The translations under genes were made by a program, and so were the position numbers. The notes below the pieces were generated by a model. The model was not told where the DNA came from and ran no database searches. It worked only from the letters and a program-made list of their open reading frames with translations. A DNA stretch of 60,962 bases from an uncultured Ignavibacteria bacterium (GTDB lineage: Bacteria; Bacteroidota; Ignavibacteria; SZUA-365), in NCBI GenBank assembly GCA_913061095.1, contig CAJXVM010000004.1:191556-252517 (forward strand), given 5' to 3'. Positions 43,269 to 51,330 of this stretch are shown here, one piece after another (position 1 is the stretch's first letter; every line of letters starts with the position of its first letter).

Positions 43269-46268
43269 CTATTTCAGCAGAATCTTGCTTGTCGTGATTT
43301 TTCGTCCGGCGTACATGCGGCAGAAGTACGTCCCGCGCGGCAATCCGTCGGCGGTGAACACGGCGGTATGCGTTCCGGCGGGGTACGATCCCTCGGTGAG
43401 CGTTGCCACCTCGCGTCCGACGGCGTCATAGACGATCAGCATGACCTCGACTGCCTCCGGCAGGGTGAAGGAAACCTGCGCCTGCTGCGAGAGGGGATTG
43501 GGACTGACGCGCAGCTGCAGCTCCCCGGCCACTGCATTAGAATATTTCGGCATGTTGTCGCACACTTCACCGACGAGGTTCGCGGCAGACTGGTAGGTGT
43601 AGCCCGCAGCCTGGATATCGGATACGGTGAAACACCAGGGCGCGCTTGACCGGTATCCCTTCGGCGTCTGCAAAATGACCGTCCCGCTGGCATCCGTTAT
43701 ACCGCTTACCGTGCCACTCGAGTATCCGGTATATGATGCTGTGACAGCCGCGCCGCTGACCGGCTGACTGGAATTATTGCTGACTGTGATTTCCGCTTCA
43801 CCGTAATCGAAATTTTTATTGATGACGATTCGTGAGACGGTCATCGCGGAAGCATAGACAATCCCGCTTGTGCTGTATGGGGTCACAGTCACTGACGCGG
43901 AGGCCGACAGGTTTCCATCATCCGTTACAGTAAGCGTCGCGTCGTACGTTCCTGCATTCGTATACATGTGTGAAGGATTTGCCATCGTTGCTGAATTGCC
44001 ATCCCCGAAATCCCAGTACCACGAAGTGATCGTCCCGTCGGGATCATTCGATCCTGCGGAGCTGAATTGCACTGTCAGGGGAACGGTGCCCGAGGCCGGC
44101 GTCGCGCTGGCGACAGCGACTGGGGGCTGATTGTAGCCGGGCAGCTGACCATTGGGATCGAGCTGTGCAACAAAGGCGTCACCGATGTTGTTCAGCGTAC
44201 TTTGATAGGCACCGAGAATGGGGAAATCCGTACTGGCCGTGCCGCCCGCGATTATGACGTTGCCGTTCGCATCTGCCGCGATCGCCTCGGCGCGTTCCGT
44301 GGCGCTTCCCCCGAAATATGTTCCCCATATCTGGTTTCCGCTCGCATCAAATTTTGTAACGTATGCATCGGTTCCTCCTGCTTTCGACATCTGAAAGGCG
44401 CCAGTCGAAACGGGCATGTCGCTGCTGTATGTCTGGGATATCAGAAGAAGGTTATTTCCGCCGTCCATGCTGAAATCACCGGGGAACTCATAATCTTTTC
44501 CGCCGCAGTAGGTGCTCCACAGGATCGCTCCGGCATCTGTGAACATGCAGATGTAGGCATCGATTCCTCCTCCCCCGTATGATTGCTGAAACGCACCCGA
44601 AGAGACCGGAAAATCCAGGCTACTTGTCCATCCGCCAACGGCTATGTTTCCATTCGCCAGAGTGCTCACGAGAACCTTGCCTCCTTCATTGTCACTGCCG
44701 CCGAGATACGTAGCCCAGGATCTCGTTCCGGTGCTCGTGAATTTGATGATGTATGCATCCCAGCCACTTCCCGTCTTCGAGGATTGAAACGCACCCGAAG
44801 TGACGGGGAAATTATTGCTTACTGTTCTGCCCGATGCGATGACATTGTTGGCGGCATCGACGGCTATCCCTCTGCCGACGTCATCATCCTTTCCGCCATA
44901 GAGCGTGGTCCATACCGGCATGCCGGAAGCATTGAATTTTGAGATAAACGTGTCATAGGCATTCCCTGAGGCCAGACCTGTCTGAAAGGCTCCCGTTGTT
45001 GTGGGAAAGTTGTTGCTGTTCGTCAGGCCGGTGTGCACAACATTATTCTCGTTGTCTACTGAGACATCCCAAATTTCATCTTCCTTCTTTCCCCCGACAT
45101 AGGTTGCCCATAAGCGCGTCCCATTCATATCAAGTTTGACAAGAACGGCGTCGTCACCACCGCCGGGTGCAACGTTCTGGAACGCATTGGCGGTCACGGG
45201 AAAGTCCGTGCTGACGGTGGCGCCACCGAAATACACGTTGGCGAAATCGTCGACAGCACTTTGAGCAGAGAATTCCTGGAGGCTGCCCCCGTAATATGTC
45301 GCCCACTGAAGAGTACCATAGCTATCGAATTTTGCGATGAATAGATCAAGCGCCCCTCGACGGGTACTTTGAACCGCACCGGAGGACAATGGAAAGTTAT
45401 CGCTGGCAGTCTGGCCCGTGACGTACACATTGTTGTACGTATCCGTGGCCACATCTGTCGCAACGTCGAAGTCACTCCCCCCGAAATACGTCGACCATGG
45501 ATCGATGACGAGGGTGCGCGTGGCGCTGTAGCGGTCGACGTCGAAGGTGAGGACGTCGTCGCGGAGGCGATAGGACGAGCGCACTTCGCGGCCGTTGTCC
45601 TCGTAGGTGTACGGTTGCGCTTCCTCGATGTATCCGAGCGGGGAATGCACTTCCATCGCGCCGCCGGGCAGCAGGGCCAGCCGGCTCGCGCCGCTGTAGC
45701 GCATGGCGATATCGGAAGGACGACCGCCGGGACGCACGCGGTATTCGTATTTGAGGCGTCCCTCGCGGGACATGAACACAAGGTCGATGTTGTCATACAC
45801 ATCCTCGTAGACCACGGTGGAGTAGCTTTTCACATGCGTAACACCATCGGGACAATGCGCAAGATAATAGTTGGAATACCCGGGCAGTTCATCCTCGAAG
45901 CGGATGCGGGGGAAGGGATTGGCGCCGACGAGTTCCATGTCCATGCGGTGCATGCGGGTCTCGCGCGGCGCGGCTTTCGCGAAGCCGTCCTGTGCGGGTT
46001 CGGTCGCAGCCGTGGCTGGATCGGAGTCGGCGAAGACATAGCTGACGCCGCGGTCGGTGAAGTAGAGCCGCGCGCCCGCGCCCTCGGCGACGAAGCGGAT
46101 GTCGTTGCGCACATCGCCGCGCGTGTCGGCGATCTGTCCGCGGTTTTCGGTGAAGCGGATGCCGCGATCGCCGGGCACTGTGCCGTCCGAGTCGAACGTG
46201 CCGGCTCCTGCATCGGTGCACAGAGCAATGGCAAAGATTGTCACGAACAGGGAAAAGGACCGTTTCAT
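43269..46268 (-). CDS. secreted SBBP-repeat propeller/PKD protein with T9SS tail (copy 2)
   Basis: 999 residues; GGAGAG precedes the ATG as in copy 1. Signal peptide 1-21. N-terminal domain about 27-258, nearly identical to copy 1 (DRGIRFTENRGQIADTRG, then EDVYDNIDLVFMSREGRL). SBBP blades about 259-706 with a more regular unit than copy 1 (WATYVGGKKEDEIWDV, GNIAVGGWTSSLDFPVSSGAFQQ), then PKD (about 712-800, SNDPDGTITSWYWDFGDGN), a carboxypeptidase-D/Ig-like domain with SGAAVTASY, and a T9SS sorting domain (SPNPLSQQAQVSF, YDAVGREVATLTEG, GTYFCRMYAG). It lacks the Cys-containing Ig-like segment present in copy 1. Expected on the cell surface, where such propellers bind partners or substrates. 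Confidence 0.9.
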   Translation of the reverse strand: MKRSFSLFVTIFAIALCTDAGAGTFDSDGTVPGDRGIRFTENRGQIADTRGDVRNDIRFVAEGAGARLYFTDRGVSYVFADSDPATAATEPAQDGFAKAAPRETRMHRMDMELVGANPFPRIRFEDELPGYSNYYLAHCPDGVTHVKSYSTVVYEDVYDNIDLVFMSREGRLKYEYRVRPGGRPSDIAMRYSGASRLALLPGGAMEVHSPLGYIEEAQPYTYEDNGREVRSSYRLRDDVLTFDVDRYSATRTLVIDPWSTYFGGSDFDVATDVATDTYNNVYVTGQTASDNFPLSSGAVQSTRRGALDLFIAKFDSYGTLQWATYYGGSLQEFSAQSAVDDFANVYFGGATVSTDFPVTANAFQNVAPGGGDDAVLVKLDMNGTRLWATYVGGKKEDEIWDVSVDNENNVVHTGLTNSNNFPTTTGAFQTGLASGNAYDTFISKFNASGMPVWTTLYGGKDDDVGRGIAVDAANNVIASGRTVSNNFPVTSGAFQSSKTGSGWDAYIIKFTSTGTRSWATYLGGSDNEGGKVLVSTLANGNIAVGGWTSSLDFPVSSGAFQQSYGGGGIDAYICMFTDAGAILWSTYCGGKDYEFPGDFSMDGGNNLLLISQTYSSDMPVSTGAFQMSKAGGTDAYVTKFDASGNQIWGTYFGGSATERAEAIAADANGNVIIAGGTASTDFPILGAYQSTLNNIGDAFVAQLDPNGQLPGYNQPPVAVASATPASGTVPLTVQFSSAGSNDPDGTITSWYWDFGDGNSATMANPSHMYTNAGTYDATLTVTDDGNLSASASVTVTPYSTSGIVYASAMTVSRIVINKNFDYGEAEITVSNNSSQPVSGAAVTASYTGYSSGTVSGITDASGTVILQTPKGYRSSAPWCFTVSDIQAAGYTYQSAANLVGEVCDNMPKYSNAVAGELQLRVSPNPLSQQAQVSFTLPEAVEVMLIVYDAVGREVATLTEGSYPAGTHTAVFTADGLPRGTYFCRMYAGRKITTSKILLK

Positions 46269-46400
46269 TGCACTCTCCAGTATGCTGTATGATCAAATCG
46301 TGGGTTCGCTCGTTGGGAGGGATTTTCATGCACCGCACTCCGCCAATGCTGGGATCGGCAATGCGGAATTGGAGAGGCAATTGGACCAGGAGACGAATAC

Positions 46401-46446
46401 AATTAATGAAATGGTGATCGCGCAGACAATCGGTATCACTGCGTAT
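46401..46446 (-). promoter_or_regulatory. promoter and activator-like site of SBBP gene 2
   Basis: Minus strand: ATAC (46446-46443), six bases, ATACCG (46436-46431), one base, TTGTCT as -35 (46429-46424), 17 bases, TTAATT as -10 (46406-46401). Same geometry as the copy at 36038-36083, although the leader sequences in between have diverged. Confidence 0.7.
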
Positions 46447-46477
46447 TTGTATCGGTACTCCTACCGATGCGGCGCAA

Positions 46478-46843
46478 TCAGTTCTGCCCCGTCCGCGTAT
46501 GCAGCTGGCGGAGGTAGCTCCGCAGACCTAAGAGATCGTCCTTGAGGTAATACGCTGTGGCACCGGCACGCAGCGCAGCGGTCCGGTATGCGTCATCATC
46601 ATGCTGGGTGACAATGACGACGGGGATGTTGCGGGAGAGTGCGCGGATACGCCGGGTGGCTTCGATGCCGTTCATGCGCGGCATGCTGATATCCATCAGC
46701 ACAAGGTCGGGAGGGAACTGTCTGCACAGCGTATATGCCTCGAGTCCGTCATGGCACTCAATGACATCGTCGCACAGCATCTCCATCATCTCATGCATGA
46801 GACGCCGGACGTTGCTGTCATCTTCGGCAATAAGAATGCGCAT
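46478..46843 (-). CDS. receiver-only response regulator, CheY/NarL-receiver type
   Basis: 121 residues from the ATG at 46843, with AAGGAG 5 bases upstream. It is one receiver domain: acidic residues in AEDDS (7-9), phospho-acceptor D51 in LVLMDISMPRMNG, a threonine in VIVTQHDDD and Lys in YYLKDD. The sequence is NarL-like, but it ends where the helix-turn-helix would start, so it has no DNA-binding output of its own. It may compete for phosphate, act as a sink, or pair with a protein. The LuxR-type regulator ends 188 bases upstream on the same strand, and its promoter carries the shared island element. Likely a target of the TPR kinases; inferred from position only. Confidence 0.9.
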   Translation of the reverse strand: MRILIAEDDSNVRRLMHEMMEMLCDDVIECHDGLEAYTLCRQFPPDLVLMDISMPRMNGIEATRRIRALSRNIPVVIVTQHDDDAYRTAALRAGATAYYLKDDLLGLRSYLRQLHTRTGQN

Positions 46844-46917
46844 GTAACTCCTTGCTGATGTCGGGAAGAGCCGGCAGGAGGGACAGCGGATCAATCCAAA
46901 AACCGGGGGCCTGAACT

Positions 46918-46963
46918 AATAAAGCCGAGCATGACACAATCGTCAATCGGTGTTGATACGTAT
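46918..46963 (-). promoter_or_regulatory. promoter and activator-like site of the receiver-only regulator
   Basis: Minus strand: ATAC (46963-46960), six bases, ACACCG (46953-46948), one base, TTGACG as -35 (46946-46941), 17 bases, TTTATT as -10 (46923-46918). Leader about 68 bases. Confidence 0.7.
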
Positions 46964-47031
46964 TTTTTCATCTCCCGGCGGGAAGCATGCAGGCTGGAGA
47001 ATGCCTTGCGAGGGGAAATGCAGAGGGAAGA

Positions 47032-47697
47032 TCAGAGGAGATGCCTGTTCTGAAGGGCGAAACGGACGAGTGCATAGGATCCGCGAAGGTCAAGTTTCTG
47101 CGAAATGTGTGCCCGATGCGTATCGACGGTCCGTGTACTGATGCTGAGTATATTGGCGATCTCACTGGTGGTTTTGTCCTCGCCGATGAAGCGGAGGATT
47201 TTCCGTTCGGAGGGTGTCAGCTCCGAAAAGCGCGAGGGAATTGTGGGAGCGTTGTTCTGCCTGCGCTGCTCGAGCAGAGCTTTCGAAGCCATGCTGCTGC
47301 TGAAAAAGTACTCACCGCGCAGCACCTTGCGCACACCCTGTACGAGATCGGTGACGGCGGCGTCTTTGAGAACATATCCCGTCACGCCGTATTCCATCGC
47401 CTGGTTGAACATCTCCGCGCTGTCTGTGATGGTCAGGATGAGCATTGCCGTGTCGAGCCGGTCACGATTCACAACGGCCGCGACATCGAGACCCGACATT
47501 TCGGGCATGTCGATGTCGATGATGGCGACGTCGGGCTGATGCGCACGGATGCATTCGAGCGCCTCGACGCCATTTTCACATTCCGCGGTAATCTGGAAGG
47601 AGCGTTCATCCTCAAGTATCTCGCGCAACCCCTTCCGCACGATCGGATGATCGTCGGCGATGACGATGGAGACGGACTTGCCCTGAGTGTGCTGCAT
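47032..47697 (-). CDS. NarL/FixJ-family response regulator with LuxR HTH
   Basis: 221 residues from the ATG at 47697; the longer open frame upstream has no receiver-like sequence. Receiver domain about 9-130 with acidic pair DD at 15-16, phospho-acceptor D61 in VAIIDIDMP, a threonine in LILTITD and Lys in YVLKDAAV. A LuxR-type helix-turn-helix covers about 155-215 (LTPSERKILRFIGEDKTTSEIANILSISTRTVDTHRAHISQKL). Once phosphorylated it should dimerise and bind direct or inverted repeats near promoters. HisKA_3 kinases like the two nearby TPR kinases normally pair with this class, and it is the best local candidate to bind the ATAC-N6-AYACCG element. A copy of that element precedes the gene, suggesting autoregulation. 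Confidence 0.92.
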   Translation of the reverse strand: MQHTQGKSVSIVIADDHPIVRKGLREILEDERSFQITAECENGVEALECIRAHQPDVAIIDIDMPEMSGLDVAAVVNRDRLDTAMLILTITDSAEMFNQAMEYGVTGYVLKDAAVTDLVQGVRKVLRGEYFFSSSMASKALLEQRRQNNAPTIPSRFSELTPSERKILRFIGEDKTTSEIANILSISTRTVDTHRAHISQKLDLRGSYALVRFALQNRHLL

Positions 47698-47725
47698 CAG
47701 ATCCGTTGTGAATTGCGAGCGGTAC

Positions 47726-47745
47726 CAAACGGTATTGAAAAGTAT
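47726..47745 (-). promoter_or_regulatory. fourth copy of the ATAC-N6-ATACCG-N-TTG element
   Basis: Minus strand: ATAC (47745-47742), TTTTCA, ATACCG (47735-47730), T, TTG (47728-47726). It lies 29 bases before the LuxR regulator ATG. No -10 is visible at the expected distance, so it may act as an autoregulatory site or need another start. Confidence 0.5.
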
Positions 47746-47805
47746 ATGATGGTACGAAAAAGTGCAAGTGCCGGCACGCCGCAGCCCACAGCCCACAGCC
47801 CGCAA

Positions 47806-47834
47806 TAAAAAACGGCTCCCTCGAACGGGAGCCG
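47806..47834 (-). terminator. intrinsic terminator of the FKBP gene
   Basis: On the minus strand CGGCTCCC (47834-47827) pairs with GGGAGCCG (47820-47813) around six bases, followed by TTTTTTATT. It isolates the regulator island from the FKBP gene. Confidence 0.9.
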
Positions 47835-47863
47835 CTCAATGCTGAACGATGCAGGAATGAGGA

Positions 47864-48556
47864 TTATTTCTCGATCCCCAGCAACTCCACATCAAAAATC
47901 AGCGTGGCGTGAGGCGGGATGGTCTGTCCCTGGCCCTGCGGACCGTATCCGAGTTCGGAGGGGATGTAGACTTCCCACTTCGAACCGACGGGCATCATCT
48001 GCAGTGCTTCGGTCCAGCCCGGGATCACGCCGCCGACGGGGAAGACTGCGGGCTCGCCGCGGTCATAGGAACTGTCAAACTGCTCGCCGTCGATGAAGCG
48101 GCCGCGGTAATGCACTCTCACCTGGTCGTCGGCGGAGGGAGTGGGACCGTCGCCCATCTCGATAACCTTGTACTGCAGTCCGCTCTCGGTGACCTGTACG
48201 CCTTCCTTTTTCGCGTTCTCGGCCAGCCATTTCGCGCCCTCTTCCTTGTTCTTCACACCGGCCTGCTCGCGCTCCTGCTGCTGCGCCGCCATCAGCTCCT
48301 GCTGATATGTCATCCAAATCTGCTGCGCGTCCTGCTCGGTGAGTTTGGTCTCCGCATCGTTGAGCACGTCACGCAGTCCGGCCGCCATGATCGTCGGATC
48401 GACCTCGATCTTCTGCTGCTTGAAGTTCACGCCGATGTTCTGTCCGATGGCATAACTCACGCTGTCGGCGCGGGTCTTGAGCTCCACATTGTCCTGCGCA
48501 TTGTTCTGACAGGATATCAGAAGCGTGGCAAGAACGAGGATTGAGAAAAATCTCAT
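47864..48556 (-). CDS. FKBP-type peptidyl-prolyl isomerase lipoprotein
   Basis: 230 residues from the ATG at 48556 (AGGAGA 9 bases upstream). The signal ends in LATLLISCQNN, a lipobox, so it is membrane-anchored with the domains in the periplasm. Residues about 25-115 form the FKBP_N dimerisation domain (DSVSYAIGQNIGVNFKQQ, IMAAGLRDVLN), and about 125-230 the catalytic FKBP fold (VRVHYRGRFIDGEQFDSSYDRG, GVIPGWTEALQMMPVGSKW, LGYGPQG, IPPHATLIFDVELL). All hydrophobic-pocket residues (Tyr, Phe, Asp, Trp) look intact. It catalyses prolyl cis-trans isomerisation in folding of exported proteins, useful for the many T9SS cargoes here. It resembles FkpA/Mip. Ended by a strong terminator. Confidence 0.93.
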   Translation of the reverse strand: MRFFSILVLATLLISCQNNAQDNVELKTRADSVSYAIGQNIGVNFKQQKIEVDPTIMAAGLRDVLNDAETKLTEQDAQQIWMTYQQELMAAQQQEREQAGVKNKEEGAKWLAENAKKEGVQVTESGLQYKVIEMGDGPTPSADDQVRVHYRGRFIDGEQFDSSYDRGEPAVFPVGGVIPGWTEALQMMPVGSKWEVYIPSELGYGPQGQGQTIPPHATLIFDVELLGIEK

Positions 48557-48589
48557 GAGTGTTCGTCTCCTGTATGAATGAAAGGTTCC

Positions 48590-48604
48590 TGTGAAGTCTT
48601 CACA
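48590..48604. promoter_or_regulatory. operator-like palindrome in the FKBP leader
   Basis: TGTGAAG-T-CTTCACA lies at about +2 to +16 of the FKBP promoter. Its TGTGAA/TTCACA halves recur at 56861-56877 downstream of another -10. Confidence 0.45.
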
Positions 48605-48612
48605 AGACATGT

Positions 48613-48642
48613 AAATTAGGGAAAGAACCGGGCACGGAGCAA
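48613..48642 (-). promoter_or_regulatory. candidate promoter of the FKBP gene
   Basis: Minus strand: TTGCTC (48642-48637), 18 bases, TAATTT (48618-48613). Confidence 0.4.
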
Positions 48643-48701
48643 ATTCATAGCAGGAACAGCCGGAGGCCCGCCGAAGTGCACCGCAGGCGAACGCAGGCGG
48701 G

Positions 48702-48727
48702 GAGCAGGAGCAGGAGCACGAGCAGGA
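48702..48727. repeat. degenerate GAGCAG/GAGCAC repeat before the RluA-like gene
   Basis: GAGCAGGAGCAGGAGCACGA and the following bases run up to the ATG; the GGAG units could serve as ribosome sites. A similar block follows the first gene of the window (521-543). Confidence 0.4.
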
Positions 48728-49698
48728 TGATGAATCGGGGCTATACATACCGCGACCGCATCGGGAGAATGGATGCCGGGATGACTGCGCTGGAGTATTA
48801 TCTCGGGCGCTACGGACATTCATCCCGGGAGGAATGGGCGGCGCATTTCGAGGCGGGACGCATCACGAGGAATGGACGCATCGCCGCACCCGATGAAATC
48901 CTCACGGCAGACGACCGGCTCGCCTATCATCGTCCCCCGTGGGAGGAGCCGGACGTGCCACGTGATATCCCGCTGCTTGCCGAGGGGGAGGGCTGGATGG
49001 TCTTCGCAAAACCGCCGGGTCTTCCCGTTCTCCCCGGCGGCGGTTTCCTTGAACATACGATGCTCCACATCCTGCGCACGCGATACCACGATGACGCACT
49101 TTCTCCGGTGCATCGTCTCGGACGCGGCACCAGCGGCGCAATCCTCTTTTCCCGCCATCCCGATGCCGCTGCCGCACTCGCCGCCGCAATGCGGGAACAG
49201 CGCATTTCCAAAACTTACCTCGCGCTCGTCCGCGGCATACCAGCGACGGATGTCTTTACCGTCACTGCGCCGATCGGACGCGTCCCGCATCCTCTGCTGG
49301 GCACGGTATGGGCCGCATCCAAAGACGGCAAGGCATCGGAGAGCCATTGCCGCGTCCTGCGCAGGGATCCGGCGCGTGACGTCGCCCTGCTCGAGGTCAA
49401 TATCCCCACAGGCCGGCCGCATCAGATCCGCATTCACTGCGCCGCGGCCGGATTCCCGCTCGCCGGCGATCCGCTGTACGGTCAGGGCGGTACTCCTATT
49501 CCGGCGTCGCCTTCTGCGCCCGCTTCACCGTCGACATCCGCATCACTTGATCCCGCCGTATACCAGGGGCGTGTTTCCGTGCCCGGCGACTGCGGCTATC
49601 TCCTGCATTCCTGGACCATTCGCTTTCCCGATCCCGCATCCGCGCGGAGCCATACCGTCATCGCACCGCCGCCTCCGCAGCTCGATCCCGCGCGTTGA
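48727..49698 (+). CDS. RluA-family pseudouridine synthase-like protein lacking the catalytic Asp
   Basis: 323 residues from the ATG at 48727 (a second ATG follows directly; the frame also opens upstream at 48676). An S4-like N-terminal part (about 14-70, YYLGRYGHSSREEWAAHFEAGRITRNG) precedes the synthase core. The core shows VFAKPPGLPVLPGGGF, VHRLGRGTSGAILFSR, TYLALVRG, TGRPHQIRIHCAAAGFPLAGDPLYG. In RluA enzymes the motif is HRLDxxTSG with a catalytic Asp; here residue 132 is Gly. The same Gly-Arg-Gly form exists in some plant-like RluA relatives. A low-complexity Pro/Ala/Ser insertion (about 258-276) follows. It may be inactive, or use another residue. Target RNA unknown. Confidence 0.82.
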   Translation: MMNRGYTYRDRIGRMDAGMTALEYYLGRYGHSSREEWAAHFEAGRITRNGRIAAPDEILTADDRLAYHRPPWEEPDVPRDIPLLAEGEGWMVFAKPPGLPVLPGGGFLEHTMLHILRTRYHDDALSPVHRLGRGTSGAILFSRHPDAAAALAAAMREQRISKTYLALVRGIPATDVFTVTAPIGRVPHPLLGTVWAASKDGKASESHCRVLRRDPARDVALLEVNIPTGRPHQIRIHCAAAGFPLAGDPLYGQGGTPIPASPSAPASPSTSASLDPAVYQGRVSVPGDCGYLLHSWTIRFPDPASARSHTVIAPPPPQLDPAR

Positions 49699-49756
49699 CG
49701 CTGCATCCCCGCACGTTTCCTCCTGCTTTTTGCCCTTGTCGCGTGCGGCCGGATTT

Positions 49757-49789
49757 CGTACAATGCATTAATACGGATTTTATTGTACG
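49757..49789. promoter_or_regulatory. inverted repeat before the radical SAM gene
   Basis: CGTACAAT (49757-49764) and ATTGTACG (49782-49789) are perfect inverted copies with a 17-base AT-rich spacer, within a 240-base gap upstream of the radical SAM gene. It may be an operator pair or a leader hairpin. Confidence 0.4.
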
Positions 49790-49938
49790 GAACAACGGTA
49801 AGGATCGACGGGAATGCCAGTGGAAAAAACAGGGATCTCAGCAGCGCATAACGGCATCCTCACGAACGCCAAACATGTATCCATTATATAGACCCGCAGG
49901 CCCGACACTGAATTTTTCATGACAAGGGACAACGCATC

Positions 49939-51210
49939 ATGAATACGCACCTCTCCTCCCGGTCACTGTACCGGCTTCCCTGGAATTTTGCCGACAACGC
50001 GATCTCCTGGCTCGAACCGACGAGCACCTGCAATCTGTATTGCGACGGCTGCTACCGTGAGAACCGCAAATCATCGCACAAAAGTCTCGAAGAAGTGCAA
50101 CACGAACTCGATGTGTTCGAACGATATCGCCAGTGCGACGGCGTGTCCATCGCAGGGGGAGAGCCGCTGACGCATCCCGGCATTGTGGACATCGTGCGCA
50201 TGGTCAAGCGCAAGGGATGGAAAGCCATCATCAACAGCAACGGGGCGCTGCTGTCGCGTGAACTGCTGCGTGAACTCAAACGCGCGGGGGTGGATGGTTT
50301 TACCTTCCACGTCGACAGCGGCCAGAAGCGGCCGCACTGGACCGGAAAGACGGAGGAGGAGCTGAATGAGCTGCGGCAGCAGCTGGCCGATATGCTGCAC
50401 GAGGTCGGAGGGATCACCTGCTCGTTCAACGCGACGGTGTATCCCGAAACACTTAAGGATGTTCCCATGCTCCTGCGCTGGGGGCAGGAGAACATCGACC
50501 GGGTGCATGTGATGGTGTTCATCAACTATCGCATGGCCGTGCTCGGGAAGGATTTCGATTTCTACGTCGGCGACGAGCAGGTGCATTTCGACGAGATGAT
50601 GTATTCGAAGAAGGACGATCACCGCCGCACCGATATCAGCTCACCGGAGGTGGTCGGGGAGATCCGCAGGGAGTATCCTGATTTCGCCCCCTGCGCATTC
50701 CTGAACGGAACCGAGAAACCGGATACGTTCAAGTGGCTGCTCACCGGACGCATGGGAAACCGCAAACGCATCTTCGGGCATGTGGGACCGAAGTTCATGG
50801 AGATCGTCCAGACCTGGAATCACCTCACGACGGGGAAGTATCTTGCATACGCGTCCCCCGGGATGCAGCGCAAGGGTCGCCTGTATTTCCTTCTCGCGCC
50901 GTTTGACCGCGGCGTGCGGCGCGTCGCCGCTGCGTACCTGAAATCCCTGTTCACCATGCCGTCCGCGTTTTTCCGCCGCCTGCATTTCCAGTCCGTCATG
51001 ATCATCCAGCCGGCCGACATACTGGCGAACGGCAATGTGAACATGTGCGACGGCTGTCCCGACATCACGGTGTGGAACGACGAGCTGGTGTGGAGCTGCA
51101 GGATGGAAGAGCAGTATCGCTGGGGACAGAATGTGCGGATGGTCCCGAGGAGGGAGCAGGAGCAGCTGGAGACCGAAATGGCGAACCATCAGCGGGAGCC
51201 GCAGGCGTGA
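49939..51210 (+). CDS. radical SAM enzyme with C-terminal Cys motif
   Basis: 423 residues; AAGGGA lies 9 bases before the ATG. The [4Fe-4S]/SAM site is C31-x3-C35-x2-C38 (STCNLYCDGCYRE), followed by the SAM-binding GGEP (AGGEPLTHP). The AIINSNGALLS and FTFHVDSGQ strands complete the partial TIM barrel up to about 230. The C-terminal third is specific: a helical basic stretch near 320-350 and then MCDGCPD and VWSCRMEE, which may hold a second cluster or act in substrate binding as in SPASM-like enzymes. The reaction is unknown; a lipid or peptide substrate is possible. A methyltransferase gene follows 120 bases downstream on the same strand, then an EamA transporter, suggesting a small pathway. 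Confidence 0.88.
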   Translation: MNTHLSSRSLYRLPWNFADNAISWLEPTSTCNLYCDGCYRENRKSSHKSLEEVQHELDVFERYRQCDGVSIAGGEPLTHPGIVDIVRMVKRKGWKAIINSNGALLSRELLRELKRAGVDGFTFHVDSGQKRPHWTGKTEEELNELRQQLADMLHEVGGITCSFNATVYPETLKDVPMLLRWGQENIDRVHVMVFINYRMAVLGKDFDFYVGDEQVHFDEMMYSKKDDHRRTDISSPEVVGEIRREYPDFAPCAFLNGTEKPDTFKWLLTGRMGNRKRIFGHVGPKFMEIVQTWNHLTTGKYLAYASPGMQRKGRLYFLLAPFDRGVRRVAAAYLKSLFTMPSAFFRRLHFQSVMIIQPADILANGNVNMCDGCPDITVWNDELVWSCRMEEQYRWGQNVRMVPRREQEQLETEMANHQREPQA

Positions 51211-51330
51211 GCCTGCGGATCGAACGCGATGCCCTCCCATGCATCTCTTTCACTCTCCCGCTGAACGGATTGTTCCTCGATGTGGGACACAGTACATTTC
51301 CCCGTTGCCGCTTCAACGTGAGGAATGCCG

